From positions 1,449,494 to 1,513,493 of the forward strand of contig MU385713.1 of the NCBI GenBank assembly GCA_022497155.1: a DNA stretch of 64,000 nt, given 5' to 3'. Each line of letters starts with the position of its first letter. Position 1 is the first letter of the stretch. Origin of the DNA: Whalleya microplaca (Eukaryota; Ascomycota; Sordariomycetes; Xylariales; Xylariaceae). The position numbers and the translations under genes were made by a program. Shown in pieces: positions 10,801-23,805 of the stretch. Under the pieces are notes generated by a model. That model saw nothing but the letters and a program-made list of their open reading frames with translations, did not search any database and was not told where the DNA came from.

Positions 10801-13800
10801 GTCTGAACGCAGACATAGGGTTAAAGGTTATGCGTGGTATCAAAGCGGTCAATCGTTCTTGACGGTCGAACATCTAGAATGTTGGTCAGCATCGTGATTC
10901 TTGACAGTGTTGTGGGCAAAGGGCGCTCGCTCGTTGGGATCGATTGTTGGAATAAACACACGAAGCTAGCATGGAAGGTTTGGGGCGCACAAGCCGGTAC
11001 ACCAAGTGTGTGTTCTGTATTTCAGTCCCTGGGTCAACCTGATCTACCAGCTTGAATATTTCGTGAACGCGGTTAAAATACCTCTGTGACATCCCCATAG
11101 CGATATCATTCTTTGCTGTCTAAGTATCTAATGGTGTAGGTACAAAGAGACGCCAAGTTTTTGAAACCTCGACAAGTATAACGCAATGGTAAGTCTCAGG
11201 GTTCGAGATATAGATTAACTGAAGGCTTATATCTCTGACGCGATAGATGGCGATAGATGAAGACATCATCTGGGTTGCCACCTTCGAGCTTCTATCCGAT
11301 ATATACCAAGCTCTAACCTCGTTCTCGAATGCATGGCAACATCGTCAAGCTTGCAACACTGCCTCGCTGGCAGTCGTAATTTCTGGCATTAGAAGGGCAG
11401 ATACCCGATGATATTCCGATCTCGATATAAAGCCCATTAAGATCATGCTTCGTGAAGCATATACACGGCGCTTGCACTTGGCATGAATTTTTTCCAACAG
11501 GCTGCAATTTGGTGCTCTACGGGCACAATCATAGCGAACTCGGTCGATAATTGAAAGAAATACTAGAAGTGGCTGTGGAAGCAACTGCGACGCGAGATCA
11601 GAATATTTCGACGGAATACAATAGAAATCAATACATTTCATCTTCTAACCCCACTACCCTTGGCCATTCTTGATGCACTCGCAGAGTCAATTGCTCCTCT
11701 GTAGCGAATATCGCGTCCATAAGTACGTCTGTTGCCCATGACATGGAACTATCACTCTGGTAGGCTGGGAAACTTCGTGGGAAGAGGCGTGTCTGACGCG
11801 TATACGAGGATACCATCTCCGTGGTTCTAGAAACCGTTGTCGCTTTCACGCGCCCAGTATGTTTCCATAATCTTTGCAATCGAATCAAGAATTTGATGGC
11901 ATCAACATACCTACAAGCTCGAATTGATTGACGGACAGACATTAACGAGACGAATACCGCTACACCGACAACTTCCCAATCGCGCGAATTCTCCTACCAA
12001 CCGAAGACGATCCCGTACCTATCCCAGAGCATGCGCGACAGCAGCTTCGATCATTTCAACGTTCCACTCCTCGGCCGCAGATAGTAGACTTCGAAGATTG
12101 TTGAAGGACAAACACCCTATTACATAATATGTTGCGAGCATTCTCCAGCAGGCGCTACATCGCTGACCATACGACAGCCATCAGTGAGCAACGACATGGC
12201 ACAAGGCTTGAGTTCTTGGTAAAGATCCACCCCAATGCCACGATAGAATGTATTTCGAGGGTAATGGCAGCTGCCATCCGCCGATATAGATCCCGATCTC
12301 CATCACCTCGTGTATCGCGATAGATCTTCATCGTGGACATCAATTACCGATTATAGATAACAGCTATGGCATATCTCCCCTATGCGACTACATTTATCTC
12401 TGTCACTAGATAGGATAAGCATCAAGGCATTCGCATCACGCAAGCGAAGAGTTCATGCAGTTGTACTACTACGTCCGCTTTCTAACGACATACCAGAGAA
12501 GCCAGGACGACCATATCTCTAGCAACTCGAGCGATTAGGAAGCTACCGAATATGAATGCTCCTGGTCTCCTTGCGACGTCAGTTAGGCGCGGTCGCGCGA
12601 AATTGAATATCCTCTCCTAGCAACTAATAGTCAAAGGGCTGATGTTTGCCAGGCTCCACACACAGGAATCCTTCCTCAATATTGGCCCTCGGGCGTTTGG
12701 TCACATCCAAAGCAGCACCATACTACGATTCTACCGCAAGCAACAGATTACCGAGACCTCCCACACCCCCCAATCCATGATAACTTCAGAAGACTTATCG
12801 ATTAGTACCTCCGATTCAAATCGAGGCACACCCGCGACGAATATACGGGTCCCCAGCCAGCATCGACATGCAAACTTCCGGACACCCCTGTCAGGCATCC
12901 ACACGCGGTGCACGGGCCATCAATCCAACTTCCCTTTTTGTCGACAATACGCTTACCTGCCAATCAGCGATTAGCACCAACTTTATCACAACGTTCCAAA
13001 AGACGTCCGAATTACACTTCCGGGTAGCATGCGATCCGGGTTGACAGCTTCCCCTCCATTTTTAGGGACCAGTTTTTTGCTTAGAGGGGTATAGTGCTCG
13101 TGGCAATGCTCAGAGTATTTGAAGGTAGAATCTTAGGTGAACCTAGAAGTGGACCCGCTCGTAGGCAATAGAGGAAAGGCCGGAATATCATGATTGGGAG
13201 CTAGAATATCTCCCGAATCGTGGGATGTGTAAGAGTTTGCTTGTACATTTTCACTTGTATATACATAGTTGCAAGGCGTAGATTTCCATTTACTGGTGCT
13301 CTTCGGTCACATTCTGTTCTTCATGTTGTATGTTATACCCGCGAGTCGAGACGACTTGAGTGGGATACTGTCGCCTCTTGTGTTTGCTATCATCTTTGCG
13401 CATGGGAGGACTTAAAATAGCACCTGCTTCTAAAGAAGACTGGCAATTCATACGGACAGCGAGGCGAAGGTGATACTTAGAAGGATAACTCTGCTGGGTC
13501 AGATTGATACCATCTAGAATGTAGCGCGGATACGAGGTATTTTGCCAGCTGTCTCACCTCGCCGCCCTGAACCAATAGTGCAGGAGCATAGAATGATATA
13601 GGGGATCAATTTACGTAGCCCTATACGATACAGTAGTTAAGCAAGAACTATTGCTAGTGACTCAAGCTATAATTACTCCCTCCTTGTTGGTCTCTGCCCC
13701 CGCTCCATTCTAACGCTATACCTGGTAATAATGTCCCCACGAGTTTCAGACATCTGCCTCTTAGAAATACTGCATCAGCAAGTATACTCAACATCTTGTA

Positions 13801-14377
13801 TAGCAGTATACTAAGGCAGAGAACTTGGCTATAGTAGCTCTTGGGTCGGTTTCCGTCTTGGGGTCACCCACATGTCAAGATGCTCCAGGGTGCTTCTACC
13901 TGCGCAAAAAATCCTTAATAGATGGGTAGTCTCGAGTCATTATTGATCAAAAGCCTTGACGGGCTTTGCTTGGCATGTAGTCAGGTCGGTGGAAGTTTTG
14001 AACATTGATTAAGACGGTAATTGGCATGAGGTTATTTCGAGACACTTTCCAGGCAATCGCCTTGTAGACCTGTCGTTACCAGTGTTCCCATTTATCCCAA
14101 GAAGCCATGGCAAAGCTCCGTAGGTCTGGAGGGCCTTGGAAGGTTACGTTTGAGTTGCGGTAGGTAGTTTTCAGCGTATATAGCACCACAAATTGGTCGG
14201 ATATCAAGCTGACTAATAGCAGAGGCTTCATGTGTTCTCCAGAAAAGTGCAACTACAACGGTGGCCTGAATGGATTATCACGGTTTAAGGCATTGGGCGG
14301 TCGAACTATGTTAGTTGGCGGCTGGTAATCTAGGAAGTCGCTCTAGACTTGGTCATAATCCATGTGACATACACCAT
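10801..14377. other. Intergenic region without a recognisable gene
   Basis: About 3.6 kb with many short open frames on both strands, the longest about 110 codons, none with a domain, signal sequence or convincing exon structure. It may contain old degenerate repeats, but no copy is visible elsewhere in the window. Confidence 0.4.
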
Positions 14378-14481
14378 GCAAATGTTTCTATCGATATTGA
14401 AGGCTGCGATAGTACATAGCGCCTATCTTGCAAATGTTTCCATCAATATTGGAGGCTGTGGTAGTACCTAGTACCTATCTT
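14378..14481. repeat. 52-bp tandem duplication
   Basis: Two adjacent 52-bp copies, 14378-14429 and 14430-14481, each beginning GCAAATGTTTC and ending CCTATCTT. The copies differ at a handful of positions, most of them C/T or G/A exchanges (TTTCTATCG versus TTTCCATCA, GAAGGCTGCG versus GGAGGCTGTG). Confidence 0.85.
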
Positions 14482-16276
14482 GGACCCACACTGGTTCCTG
14501 CCTTTTGCTTTGGTAACCATCTACTTTCGAGTGAATTAGTTTCTTCCCTCCGCACACAGAAAACTTCCACCTTCTTCACTTCTTCAACGCTACCTATTCT
14601 ATCAACCCTCCATCCATTCTGTTCAGTTCACCTACCTCTAGGAGGCCTGTCCATCATCAAAACCTCAATATCATCCCCAATCTCGTTGCCTCTTTCAACC
14701 TCATCACTCTCTAGATCAAGCTGTGCCATTAGCCTCTCTAGACCCTCTCTCTAAGCCATCTAGGCGCAAAAATCTCCAACAGGCAAGGCTCGTCAAGCAA
14801 TCGAGCCCTTACAGAGTTACCCTCCATCTCCCTTGCCTGTCAGCAGGCAGTTGCCTACCAACCGCTTCTGATCTACACCCACTCCAGCAGGCACTTCGGC
14901 AAAGGACGAAACTGCTGACAACTCGTATTCAGATCTGGAATACTAGATCAACGCTTCAGAAATTGCTATTGACGCAGCTGTTCTTGATTAGGTAAGATCC
15001 GTACCTGCCTTTCTTTTCTTATGGGCAGCGGCTTAATTACGGGCCCCCCACACCTCCCAACCCTGCACGCCAGCAACCATGACGATAGATTTTTTAACAC
15101 ATTCTTTCTTTGTGTGCACAGGTCTCCTTCCACACCTTCCACACCTTCCACACCTTCCATACCTTCCACACAACTACATCAAGCAAGAATTTGACATTTA
15201 CCACAATTCACCAACCTCTCCACCACACCCTCTTCACTTCTTTCCACAGTTCCCTTGTCTATCCACCAAATCTTGCCAAACTCAACAACACGAACGCAAC
15301 CCAACCCCTACTACCTATTACTGATCTAGATATTACAGTCAACTAATTCTCCGTCCTCATCGGTCGTATTAGGTAAGCTACCGGCATTATCTAACAGCTC
15401 CTCAGACCAGTCATTTTGACCACACCTTTCCTATCTTTTCCTTTCCCATATTTTACCCTATCACAAACCCTAACCTTGCCAACTCCCTTCCCCAGACCAG
15501 CCCAGCTTCCCATCAGCTTCCCATCAGCTTCCTCACCCTCTTGACCCAACAACATTTTCTTCATCCAATATCCATCAAATCACGGATTAGACAATTGACA
15601 ACTTCGCATCAGGCTTTGACAAAGTTTTCTGTAACGCTGGTTCAGCCTAGTAACGCAATACGTACTTCTCAAGCTTCGGTAAGTTCTATGTTTCTTCTTG
15701 GTTGAACGTAGGTCAACCCTTACTTGTTGGCCCCTCCGGGCCTGACCTACGAACAAAAACTACAAGCGCCGCCCTGCCTTGAGCCGAGGGTACTTGAGCT
15801 GCGTTTACTACCATAACGTATGCTTGGAACAACTCAAGCCTCTTGGTCGTATCAAAAACCAGAGGTTGCAGGCTACTAAAAAGACCGATGAAACGCGCCC
15901 GTTTTCAATATCATCAATTGACCATCCCTCCCCTAACCCTCTTCTCGCGCTACCTGGCTACCCTCTTGATGGAACACTATACGACCTCTTCAAACCCCTA
16001 CCAATTTTCTTAAGTTTTTTTTCGCAGAAGATCCATTTTTCTATCTCTTGACTGCTTCCACTATTCCGTCCCATAACTACAACATTGTTTGCCGCCGGCT
16101 GGTTGTGGTAATACTTTACGCACTCCTATCATCGTGTCTAGAGTGGACATCTTCAGCTGGCGGAGTATATCGTCGCAAAACATTCATACAATATACCTCC
16201 CTCTCTGATCAGATCCAACCGTAACGAAGCTATACTAAGACACATGATAGCTTATTAGCATCTCGGTTGAACCACG
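14482..16276 (+). promoter_or_regulatory. Very long pyrimidine-rich leader of the 16277 gene
   Basis: From about 14.5 kb to the start codon the + strand is C/T-rich with several donor-like sites: GTAAGATCC near 14,994, GTAAGCTACC near 15,373 and GTAAGTTCTA near 15,679. This fits a long multi-intron 5' leader, a feature of some fungal regulatory genes. A (CCTTCCACA)n-type minisatellite occupies about 15,125-15,170. Open frames here (up to 90 codons) are low complexity and not called as genes. Confidence 0.45.
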
Positions 16277-17982
16277 ATGGCGCCCCGAAAGAAGGCAACG
16301 CCTCAGACTGCCAAGTCTGTAGCTGTTACGCGTCGTTCTCAGACTCGTGAGAATAACGTTGCAGGTGTCACCAATCCCGCAGGTGTCAGCAAGGCTACAA
16401 GTCGTAAGAGTCAGGCTCAGAGAACCGATAATTGGAACTTCACCCACATGCCGCTCGACAAGGAGGCGCTAAAAGCCAACGGCCGTCGTGAAGGTCGTTC
16501 CCTTGTTTCTTGGAACAGTGAGTCTATCCATTAGTATTTCCCATATACAAGCTTTGTCCCGGACACTAAAATAATCTACCCTCTAGAGCCACGGATGACC
16601 GAGTGTCTACTCATGCACATCATCCACGAAACTTCTACTCGAGGCATCAGTATCCCTTGGGACAACGTCGCACACCGCCTCAGTCCCGGATTTTCTGGGG
16701 CTGCCCTGACTCAGAAGCTTCACCGGATGCGCACTGAACTCATTGCTGAAGGACACCTAGTGCCACCTCAGACCGGCCCTGGAAACGCAAATGTGAGACC
16801 TGAGATTCGCGGCTGGGTGCGAGCCTATCCGGATTCCGAGGATCTCTTGACCACACGTGAAGTCCGTTTCGATGAGCCATGGTACCACCCTAATTTCAAT
16901 TTGCCGGATGCCAAAAGTCTTGTGCACAATAAGAAGCCGAAGTGCAAAATTCAGTTGGCCAACAATGATCTTGAAGAACTGGAGGCAGATTTATCTGACG
17001 AAGACGCTGCTGATCAGACTATGCCAGACACAGCTCCAGCGCAACAGCAGGTAAATATACTCGAAGACGTCTATCCTTCTCTGCCATGATGACTAATGTT
17101 TATGCAGGCCCCCGAGCCTCAGAATCGATTCCAAGAGCAGCTTCCGGCTTTCAGTGACCATTTCAACCAGCCCCAGATGGCATACGCTGCGCAACCCCAA
17201 GCGGGCAACTTCATGCAGCCTGCTGCACCAGCTCTTCCTGCCTCATTCCCTGTCCATCAACATGTACCGAATTTGTTCAACATGGATTCCGATGTTCACG
17301 GAAACTTTGGTCCGAATCAGCCACTTCCCCCCCAACAGCTGCAGGGGCTGCATCACTGGCAAGAATTCCTGCAATTCCAAGAATTCAAGCAGATGCAGAT
17401 GCAAAAGCAAATGCAAAAGCAAATGCAAATGCGGGAGCAAATGCAAATGCAGGAGCAAATGCAAATGCAGGAGCAAGTTCACGTGCAGCCGCAGGTTCAA
17501 GCGCAGCCTCAGTCTCAGGTGCAGGACGATGTCAGCCGGCAAATCCTGCAAAATAGTTCCGCGCATGGCATGCAAGAACTTCATCCGGTAAGATCTTCTA
17601 CCTACCGCTTAAAAGTATTTCTTCTAACTTGAACTAGCAGAACCCTACGACCTGGACGCCCAACAGCGCGGAAAATCGAATCCTCCACGCGAGTTCCAGT
17701 TCCCTTGCCGTGAATAGCTCCCCTTGCGTGAACAGTTCCCCTTACGTGAATTCAGTGGCTCGCAAGTGTACGCCGGGAAGCTCTTCAACCTATGGCAGCA
17801 GCGGCGAATCTCCATACGGCAGCAGCGTCCCATCTCCATATGGCAGCCAAGGTCTCCAGGGGCCTGATGTTGGCCCTGTTAGCCAGGCCGACGTATACGA
17901 TGATCAATTCTCGATGCCTGAAGACCTGTATGACGAATATGGTCTTCCTTTCCTGGATGACAATGACAAGCCGATGGCTTAG
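16277..17982 (+). CDS. Fungal protein with a conserved helical domain and Gln/Met-rich tract
   Basis: Predicted 508 residues from exons 16277-16517, 16587-17050, 17108-17587 and 17641-17982; all three introns obey GT-AG and the frame is continuous. Residues about 80-165 (WNKPRMTECLLMHIIHE, IPWDNVAHRLSPGFSGAALT, HRMRTELIAEGHLVPP) resemble a domain common in uncharacterised Pezizomycotina proteins that may bind DNA through a small helical fold; I recognise the family but not a function. Residues about 326-374 are a Gln/Met repeat (KQMQMQ, EQMQMQ) of the type seen in transcriptional activators. The C-terminus has NSSPCVNSSPYVNS and repeated PYGSS units and ends in an acidic segment. The N-terminus is basic (MAPRKKATPQ). 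The layout suggests a nuclear regulator; this is inference. Confidence 0.82.
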
Positions 17983-20331
17983 GCCTGTTCCTTTCCTCGT
18001 TTGCACATCGAAGGACCGACCCTAGACAGCACAAGCTTCTTCATATGATTCATCCAACAAGCTTGTCCTTTTCTGCATCTCACGTCGGTACCCTTGCACA
18101 TATTCTACCCGCCTCTCTCGGTTTCGGCTCTCTGGTTTCCTGTTTCGCTGATCAGTCAATACTACGACTCGATCAACTCGATATCTGTCTCAGTTGTATA
18201 CTTGTGTCAGCTGTGCACATTGTAAGACTGATCCCACCACGAAGGGAAGTCTTACTCTCACTTGCGAAATGCTGCAACTTAGCAGAATACGCAACGCTAT
18301 GTACCATTGATCTTCAAAGATCGGTACCCTTTGAAATTGGCCAGCTGAACTTCACTGCTTGGACAGCCTCTTTCTACCCTTGGCGCTAGGTCTAATTGAC
18401 TTGCCCTACTTAACATGATCCTTTGGCCATTACATGCCTCTTGGCATATTGGTTATGTTGGACCCCCTTGTCTATATCAACTTGCCGACTGATCTTCAGT
18501 GATTGAGAGGTAGTTGTTCCTTGCACATTATACCCATACCAACCAACGCAACCCCCCCACACACCATATACCAAACAAGAGTCGTCATCAGTGTTCCTTT
18601 GGCTTGACCATTGGTATATACTTTGAGATTCTAGTTATCATACCATTTCCCCTCGATATTACATTTGCAGATCGTGTAACAGTGGAGGACTGCCACGCCG
18701 TCTCTGTGGGAGGGCAAGCCTTCTGCTTTGGCGGGTGGAGGCCAACCTGGAGGGGAACATAGCACTATTGAGAGACCCTGAGGATTTAGGATATCCACAG
18801 GGTTATGATGAAATGATATTATGAAGAGAGGATAGATCGGATCGGATGATACCCGGAGGTTGCCTTCATAGTTGACTGGATCTGAAAGATCTATTGCTTT
18901 GCGAATTGATTTATTCCACAACATGCACGCTGAACCGTACAAAGCATGTGAGATTACTATATATTAATAATGCGTGACTGAGACTTTCTTAGACCCTAAA
19001 GTTTCCAAGTGATGTTGTATCTGGAAGTTCATCACGAGTACCTACTCTCAATTCTTAGATGAGTAGAATATAGGTAGGATACGGGATGATATCCTTCTTT
19101 GGATGGTCTTCCTACGGATCACAGTTATAGCAAAAGCTTCTTCAATGCTCATGAAACGACTAGCATTTCAGCCATGGGTTACTCGTGCATCGGCCACGGT
19201 TGCAGTTCGTTATCCTACCCACGAACGTTAGATTAACCTTAGGGGGGTGGCTTGACTTAGAGCGGCTGGTTACAGGGTCTGCATATGTGGCTTTATCAGC
19301 CGAGAGACACGATTGTCATGTGATCCCTCCTAGTCGTATATTCGTATCTTACCCGCTGTTGAGTACTGGTCTAAACCTTAATAACTACAACAACATAATA
19401 CAATGCAATACATGCGGATCACAGATATCCTGATAACTTCCCTAGCAGCCTGGCTAGCTCTACCTATTGCGTATGCAGGTGGATAGCGAGAGGCCAAATA
19501 AAATGTATTAAGGATAATAGAGAAGTGAAGGAGGCTCAAGGAGCTAGCCTAGATTTTCCTCATTTTATGTGCCGAGACTCCTCACACGATTCTTATATGG
19601 ATACCGTGGGGAGCGGATCGTAAGCCAGTGTTAGTAAAATGGTGTTTTGCCAAGTAAAGCGTCTATGGTACAGTTCATTACCTTTTCAAGTAGGTAATAA
19701 ATTTTGCGTAGTCGGATCATATTTCTCCAAAGCTTTTTACAGCTTATCTTCGCTATCAGCCTTTTGGTCGGCTCGGTAAGCTGTATTGTCGGTTACCAAT
19801 GTCTGGTCGACGGTCTCGCGCTGTCTGGCTCGCTGCCGCACCCGTCTTCGTCGCAGATGTGTCGATTGGTATCTCTTCATCCGAGCCGATAGTCAGGTCC
19901 TCTTCAGTATCGGTGCTCATGATACCACGCTCTTAGCTGGGATTGGCCTTTGTGTTGCGCTATATAGGTAGTGTAGTGGTGAGTTCGGGCTCCTGATTCT
20001 GGTTGGCTAACTTCAGCTTCCATTCCGTTTTGAGTCGATTCCGAATGGAAGGCTTCAGGCTTGCAGCATCATATATGAGTTTATTTTTCGTCGAACTGGG
20101 ATTCGCCATAGCGATTTTACGCCGCCTCGCCGCAATTTGGTTCTTTGTTCCGTCTTTTTCCCTTCTGCATCTCATCCCAAATGTCCGTGTAGTATTCCAG
20201 ATCGGAATCGCCATACCGTGGCAAAACCTCGTCATAGAATGGGCCATACAAAGGTACGACAAGATCGCCCTTATAATAACTCGAATAGCAGACGGAGGGA
20301 TATCGCCTGGGTACGTTCGCGGCGCGCTTAA
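17983..20331. other. Intergenic region with decayed frames
   Basis: No supported gene. At about 19,960-20,337 the minus strand stays open for some 100 codons with a Lys/Arg-rich composition and is then interrupted by the element at 20,340. This may be the remnant of an old gene or transposon, but I recognise no domain. Confidence 0.35.
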
Positions 20332-20752
20332 GTAAGCGGCAGCGTTCCCATCAACTCAACTAATTACTTGACTTGACTTGACTTGACTTCATTTGACTTA
20401 ATACAAGTATTTTTATTAATACTTATCCAAGTCAAGTTAAAGCTGATTTTTGACTTGATAGGTTTCAAGTATTTCAAGGTGATTTCTTTTTTACATAAGC
20501 CATATATAAGCCACATATACATCGTGAGATTTTCTGTCGTTAGCTATCAGTTACCCTTGTCAGCTTATATCTAACTCTAGTTAAGCTTTGACCAGTATAA
20601 TATCCGTGCGCTATTAAATGGGGACTAATCAAATCAAGTGGTAAATATCGTCAAGTCAATTGGAAAATTCAATTATTTGACTTGACTTGACTCAAGTCAA
20701 GTAAGGTGGTTTACTTGACTTGATTTGACTTGGTGGGAACGCTGGTAAGCGG
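20332..20752. mobile_element. hAT-type non-autonomous element (MITE) with 8-bp target duplication
   Basis: A 405-bp element, 20340-20744, with inverted ends CAGCGTTCCCA and TGGGAACGCTG. It is flanked by a perfect 8-bp direct repeat GTAAGCGG at 20332-20339 and 20745-20752; 8-bp duplications are the hallmark of hAT transposases. The interior has no coding capacity and is filled with ACTTG/CAAGT pentamers in both orientations, such as ACTTGACTTGACTTGACTTG near 20,368. It would need a transposase supplied elsewhere. The clean duplication and well-matched ends suggest a fairly recent insertion. Confidence 0.9.
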
Positions 20753-22130
20753 TTTACTTGGATCCGATGTCCAGGGCGAGAAGTGGCGTCACACTTATGG
20801 TGCAGAATGCTGTAGCCGGAGAGGCCGACATCCTGGAGATATGCGACGCTTTTTGGTGGCAGAAGCTGGCTTCTCGGTCCGTTCTAGGTTAGTAGATGCG
20901 TCTGTATCTTCCGTCTTTTTGCCTATAGCTCTAGATCTTTGGCTTGATTTGTCTCGGGGGTACAAGATTACGAGCCATATTCGATGCGCCTTCGCTTGGT
21001 AGATTGTGTATTACTGCTATTTCTCGCTTCCTTGATGAAGCGCTTTATGGCAGTATTGGTGTTGACTACACTATCTTTTGTTAGCTTAGTATGTAAGATG
21101 AGCTCCGGTATTTGTAATTTTTCGGGAAAGGGCAGCGACGAGTGGCCCGTGTGAATATTAATGATCAGCTATGCTAGTTCGTTCTGGGAATGCATCTTTT
21201 GCGTATCGTTGAATATGAGAAGTTCGGTAGATGGTAGGCCCACCTTATTTAGCGAGTAATTTCTCATCTCCTTAATAGTTATAATGATTGGAGGCTCGAA
21301 TGGGGGCGGGCAATCCGTCTTTGTTTAAGAATTTGTTCAATGCGAACTGGGTTGATCGATATCAGTAGTTTACATGCATAAAGATATAGTCGAGGTTTGG
21401 GAGATGATGCTTTATTATGGCGCGTGCGGGATGGTAGGGATAAGGTACGTTTTAGATAATCAATTTTGTTAGTACAAGTCTCAAACAAGATCGAAACCAT
21501 GCCTTACATGATACGTTCTTCGGGTGGGAATATGCGACGGCGGATTTCCGTCGAAACGGCTTTGCCGGAATCGGGTTATAGATAACGTTCACATAGGAAT
21601 GGAGACGGTAGGTGAATGGCGCATATACTGTTCCTGCCGAAGGACGGATTAACAAGACATCTTCTTGAGGTCGAAGGGCGGGGTGCCATATAGAGAAAAA
21701 CTTGGAAAATATAATACGCAAAAGGATGGACTTGACCGTTCACGTACCTAGCCCAAGTTCAGGTCGAGGTAATGATGGAAGAAATGATCTGACGCGGCGG
21801 AGGAAGTCCGCACTAGATGAACAACGTTATGGTAGGAAAGAGAATAGTAGTTGTTGCCGGAAATAGCTGAAGGTTGATAAGTAATTAAAAGTAAGAGAAT
21901 CATGGTAACAGGATGTAGACAGCCCGGCAGTAAGGGGTTTGTAAGTATTTGGACTCTATCGTTATGGTGATTGTGAAAACCAGATACCAGTAACCGTTTT
22001 AACTGCTAGCGATGTATACCCTGACGGAAAATAAGCTAGATAGCATTGTAGTCGCGTATAAACGCAAGGTCCTATGTAGTAGCGTCTACTATCAGGGTGC
22101 CATAATAGGGGTATTAGTCATAGTGCCTTA
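20753..22130. other. Decayed sequence between the MITE and the AT-rich block
   Basis: Normal composition falling to AT-rich at the right edge. The minus strand has two open stretches (about 21,279-21,500 and 21,452-21,721) with no recognisable domain. Possibly remnants of a mobile element ORF; not supported as genes. Confidence 0.35.
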
Positions 22131-22621
22131 AGCTTACGGATATTATTGCTCCGAGATCTATAAGCTTAAAGGGATCTTTTAAGCTGTTAGAAGATTTTTA
22201 AACCTTAAACCTTTATACATTTCTACTTAGTTAACTAGAGTGATTACGGCAGCACTTAAATGATCATTATACATAATGTTACTGTGATAAAATTAATCTA
22301 TTAAAAGCCCTGCTTTAGCCTTTATTACATCGTTATTAGTAACCTAAAATAACGTTGGGCCTAGGACTGGGGCAGTAGGGCCGTGTTAGGGATATTAGGT
22401 GCCTCGCGGAACTCGGTGATAGTGTTATACGGCTATTAAAGCTAAGACTTATTAAAAGCTATATAAAATACAGGAATGTTATACGAGTATATATATTAGG
22501 TGCTATTAAATATTATTCGATATTATTAAAATATTTAACTACTTAATAAAAGGTATAATTACTATAACGAAGCCGTTATTATAAGTCTTAATTTAAAATA
22601 ACAAAAGGCGTGAAAGGTAAA

Positions 22622-22869
22622 ATACTTAAATTAATTACTAGTTAATAAAGAGAGACTATTTAAAGGACGGCGAAATATAGTCTTTTTATATTTAAATAGC
22701 TTTTTAATAAAATGAGACTTAATTATTAAGCCATTATTTTTTAGCAATTAATTAGTTATTAAACTATTTCTTTTTAGTAACTTATTAATTACTAAGCTTT
22801 TTTTTTTTAGCAATTATAAATTACGTAGTAGCTAGTTACGGGAATATTTAAAAATAAGTAATTATAACA
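22622..22869 (+). repeat. RIP-mutated left copy of the 248-bp LTR-like repeat
   Basis: Matches 32717-32964 without net indels (constant offset 10,095), clearly from about 22,632 onward. Almost every difference is C-to-T or G-to-A in this copy: for example TTGGCAACCAGTTGG on the right reads TTAGTAACTTATTAA or a similar derivative here. The first ten bases align poorly, so the true 5' end of this copy is uncertain. Confidence 0.88.
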
Positions 22870-23470
22870 TTATCTTTTTTTTTTTATAATTTTTGTTCTT
22901 AAAAAATTCTTAAGTAAATGATTTCTTTTTTTTTTCCTTTATTATTTCATTTACCTTATTAATAGAGAACATGTTAGGCGTTTTAAAATCCACACGTTTT
23001 TATCGAAACCAAAAATCGGAACAAATAATTCGTTTATAATATATCTAGGAATTTAGATATCCGGTATTATTATACCTACCGTATACTCGATTAAAAATTA
23101 TATATTATAAATATAAAAGCGTATTGTTTTATTATAAGTATATATATTTTATATTATTTGTATAAAAGCAGCAGAAAACCTATAGAATTATTATAAAATA
23201 TTAGTCGGGAGAGGGTTTGTTTAAAAAAAAATCGTTATCAGCTATAAAAGGAAATTCGAAAATTATATAAGAAATTTTAACATTTTTAAAAGGAATTTCG
23301 AAAAAAGTAAATAGTTTGATTTAAATAATAGAAAAAATAATTGTCTTTTTAAATAAAGGCGTTATATATATTACCCGAGCGCGAAAATGTTTTAAAATAA
23401 AAAGGAAAAAAGTTTTTGCTTAAAAAGGAAGCTTAAGATCGGGCCGAAAAAAAGGCTATACCACTTACGT

Positions 23471-23696
23471 ATAAACTACTATAGCTAGAGGCAGGACTTT
23501 AATATAGGTACCAATTATATATTTATAGATAGATAGGGAGAAAAGCTATTTCGGACTATAGGAATTGCTTAGAAAACTTAAGCCGGGTATCCTACCGGGC
23601 GGTAACTATTCTGCCGTGCCGTTACCGATTAACATACGGGAATACGTAACAACAGGTGGTCCGTACATTATATAAGTACATACCTTCCGTAACTAC
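23471..23696 (-). repeat. LTR-like direct repeat, left copy (3' LTR of the minus-strand Gypsy element)
   Basis: About 226 bp shared in direct orientation with 30149-30373, including AGGCAGGACTTTAATATA, AAAGCTATTTCGGACTATA and GCAACAGGTGGTCCGTAC-like blocks. The interval between the copies holds reverse transcriptase, RNase H and integrase remnants reading on the minus strand, so these are best read as its LTRs. Differences between copies are mainly transitions. Confidence 0.8.
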
Positions 23697-23720
23697 CCTC
23701 TTAGAAAAAAAAAAAAGGGG

Positions 23721-23805
23721 TATAAGGTCCGAGGGGGAATCGAACCCCGACTTTCTTACGTATAAAATACTTTTTAACAAAAGGAAGGATTGCCTCGGGT
23801 ATTTA
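23721..23805 (-). other. tRNA-like fragment with a perfect B box
   Basis: On the minus strand the segment contains GGTTCGATTCC, an exact match to the RNA polymerase III B-box consensus, within a T-arm-like GGGGTTCGATTCCCC, followed by CTCGGACC and then a T-run beyond 23,715. A cloverleaf cannot be completed: the D-arm and anticodon arm regions are AT-rich and poorly paired. It is likely a tRNA relic, a SINE head or a tRNA-derived piece carried by the retroelement, not a working tRNA gene. Confidence 0.4.

Noticed and set aside
11345..11942. Two overlapping minus-strand frames of about 100 codons
   Set aside because: Looked faintly protein-like, but no start, intron or domain could be supported.
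23721..23805. Functional tRNA gene on the minus strand
   Set aside because: Only the T-arm/B box is convincing; D-arm and anticodon arm do not fold, so it is listed as a fragment only.
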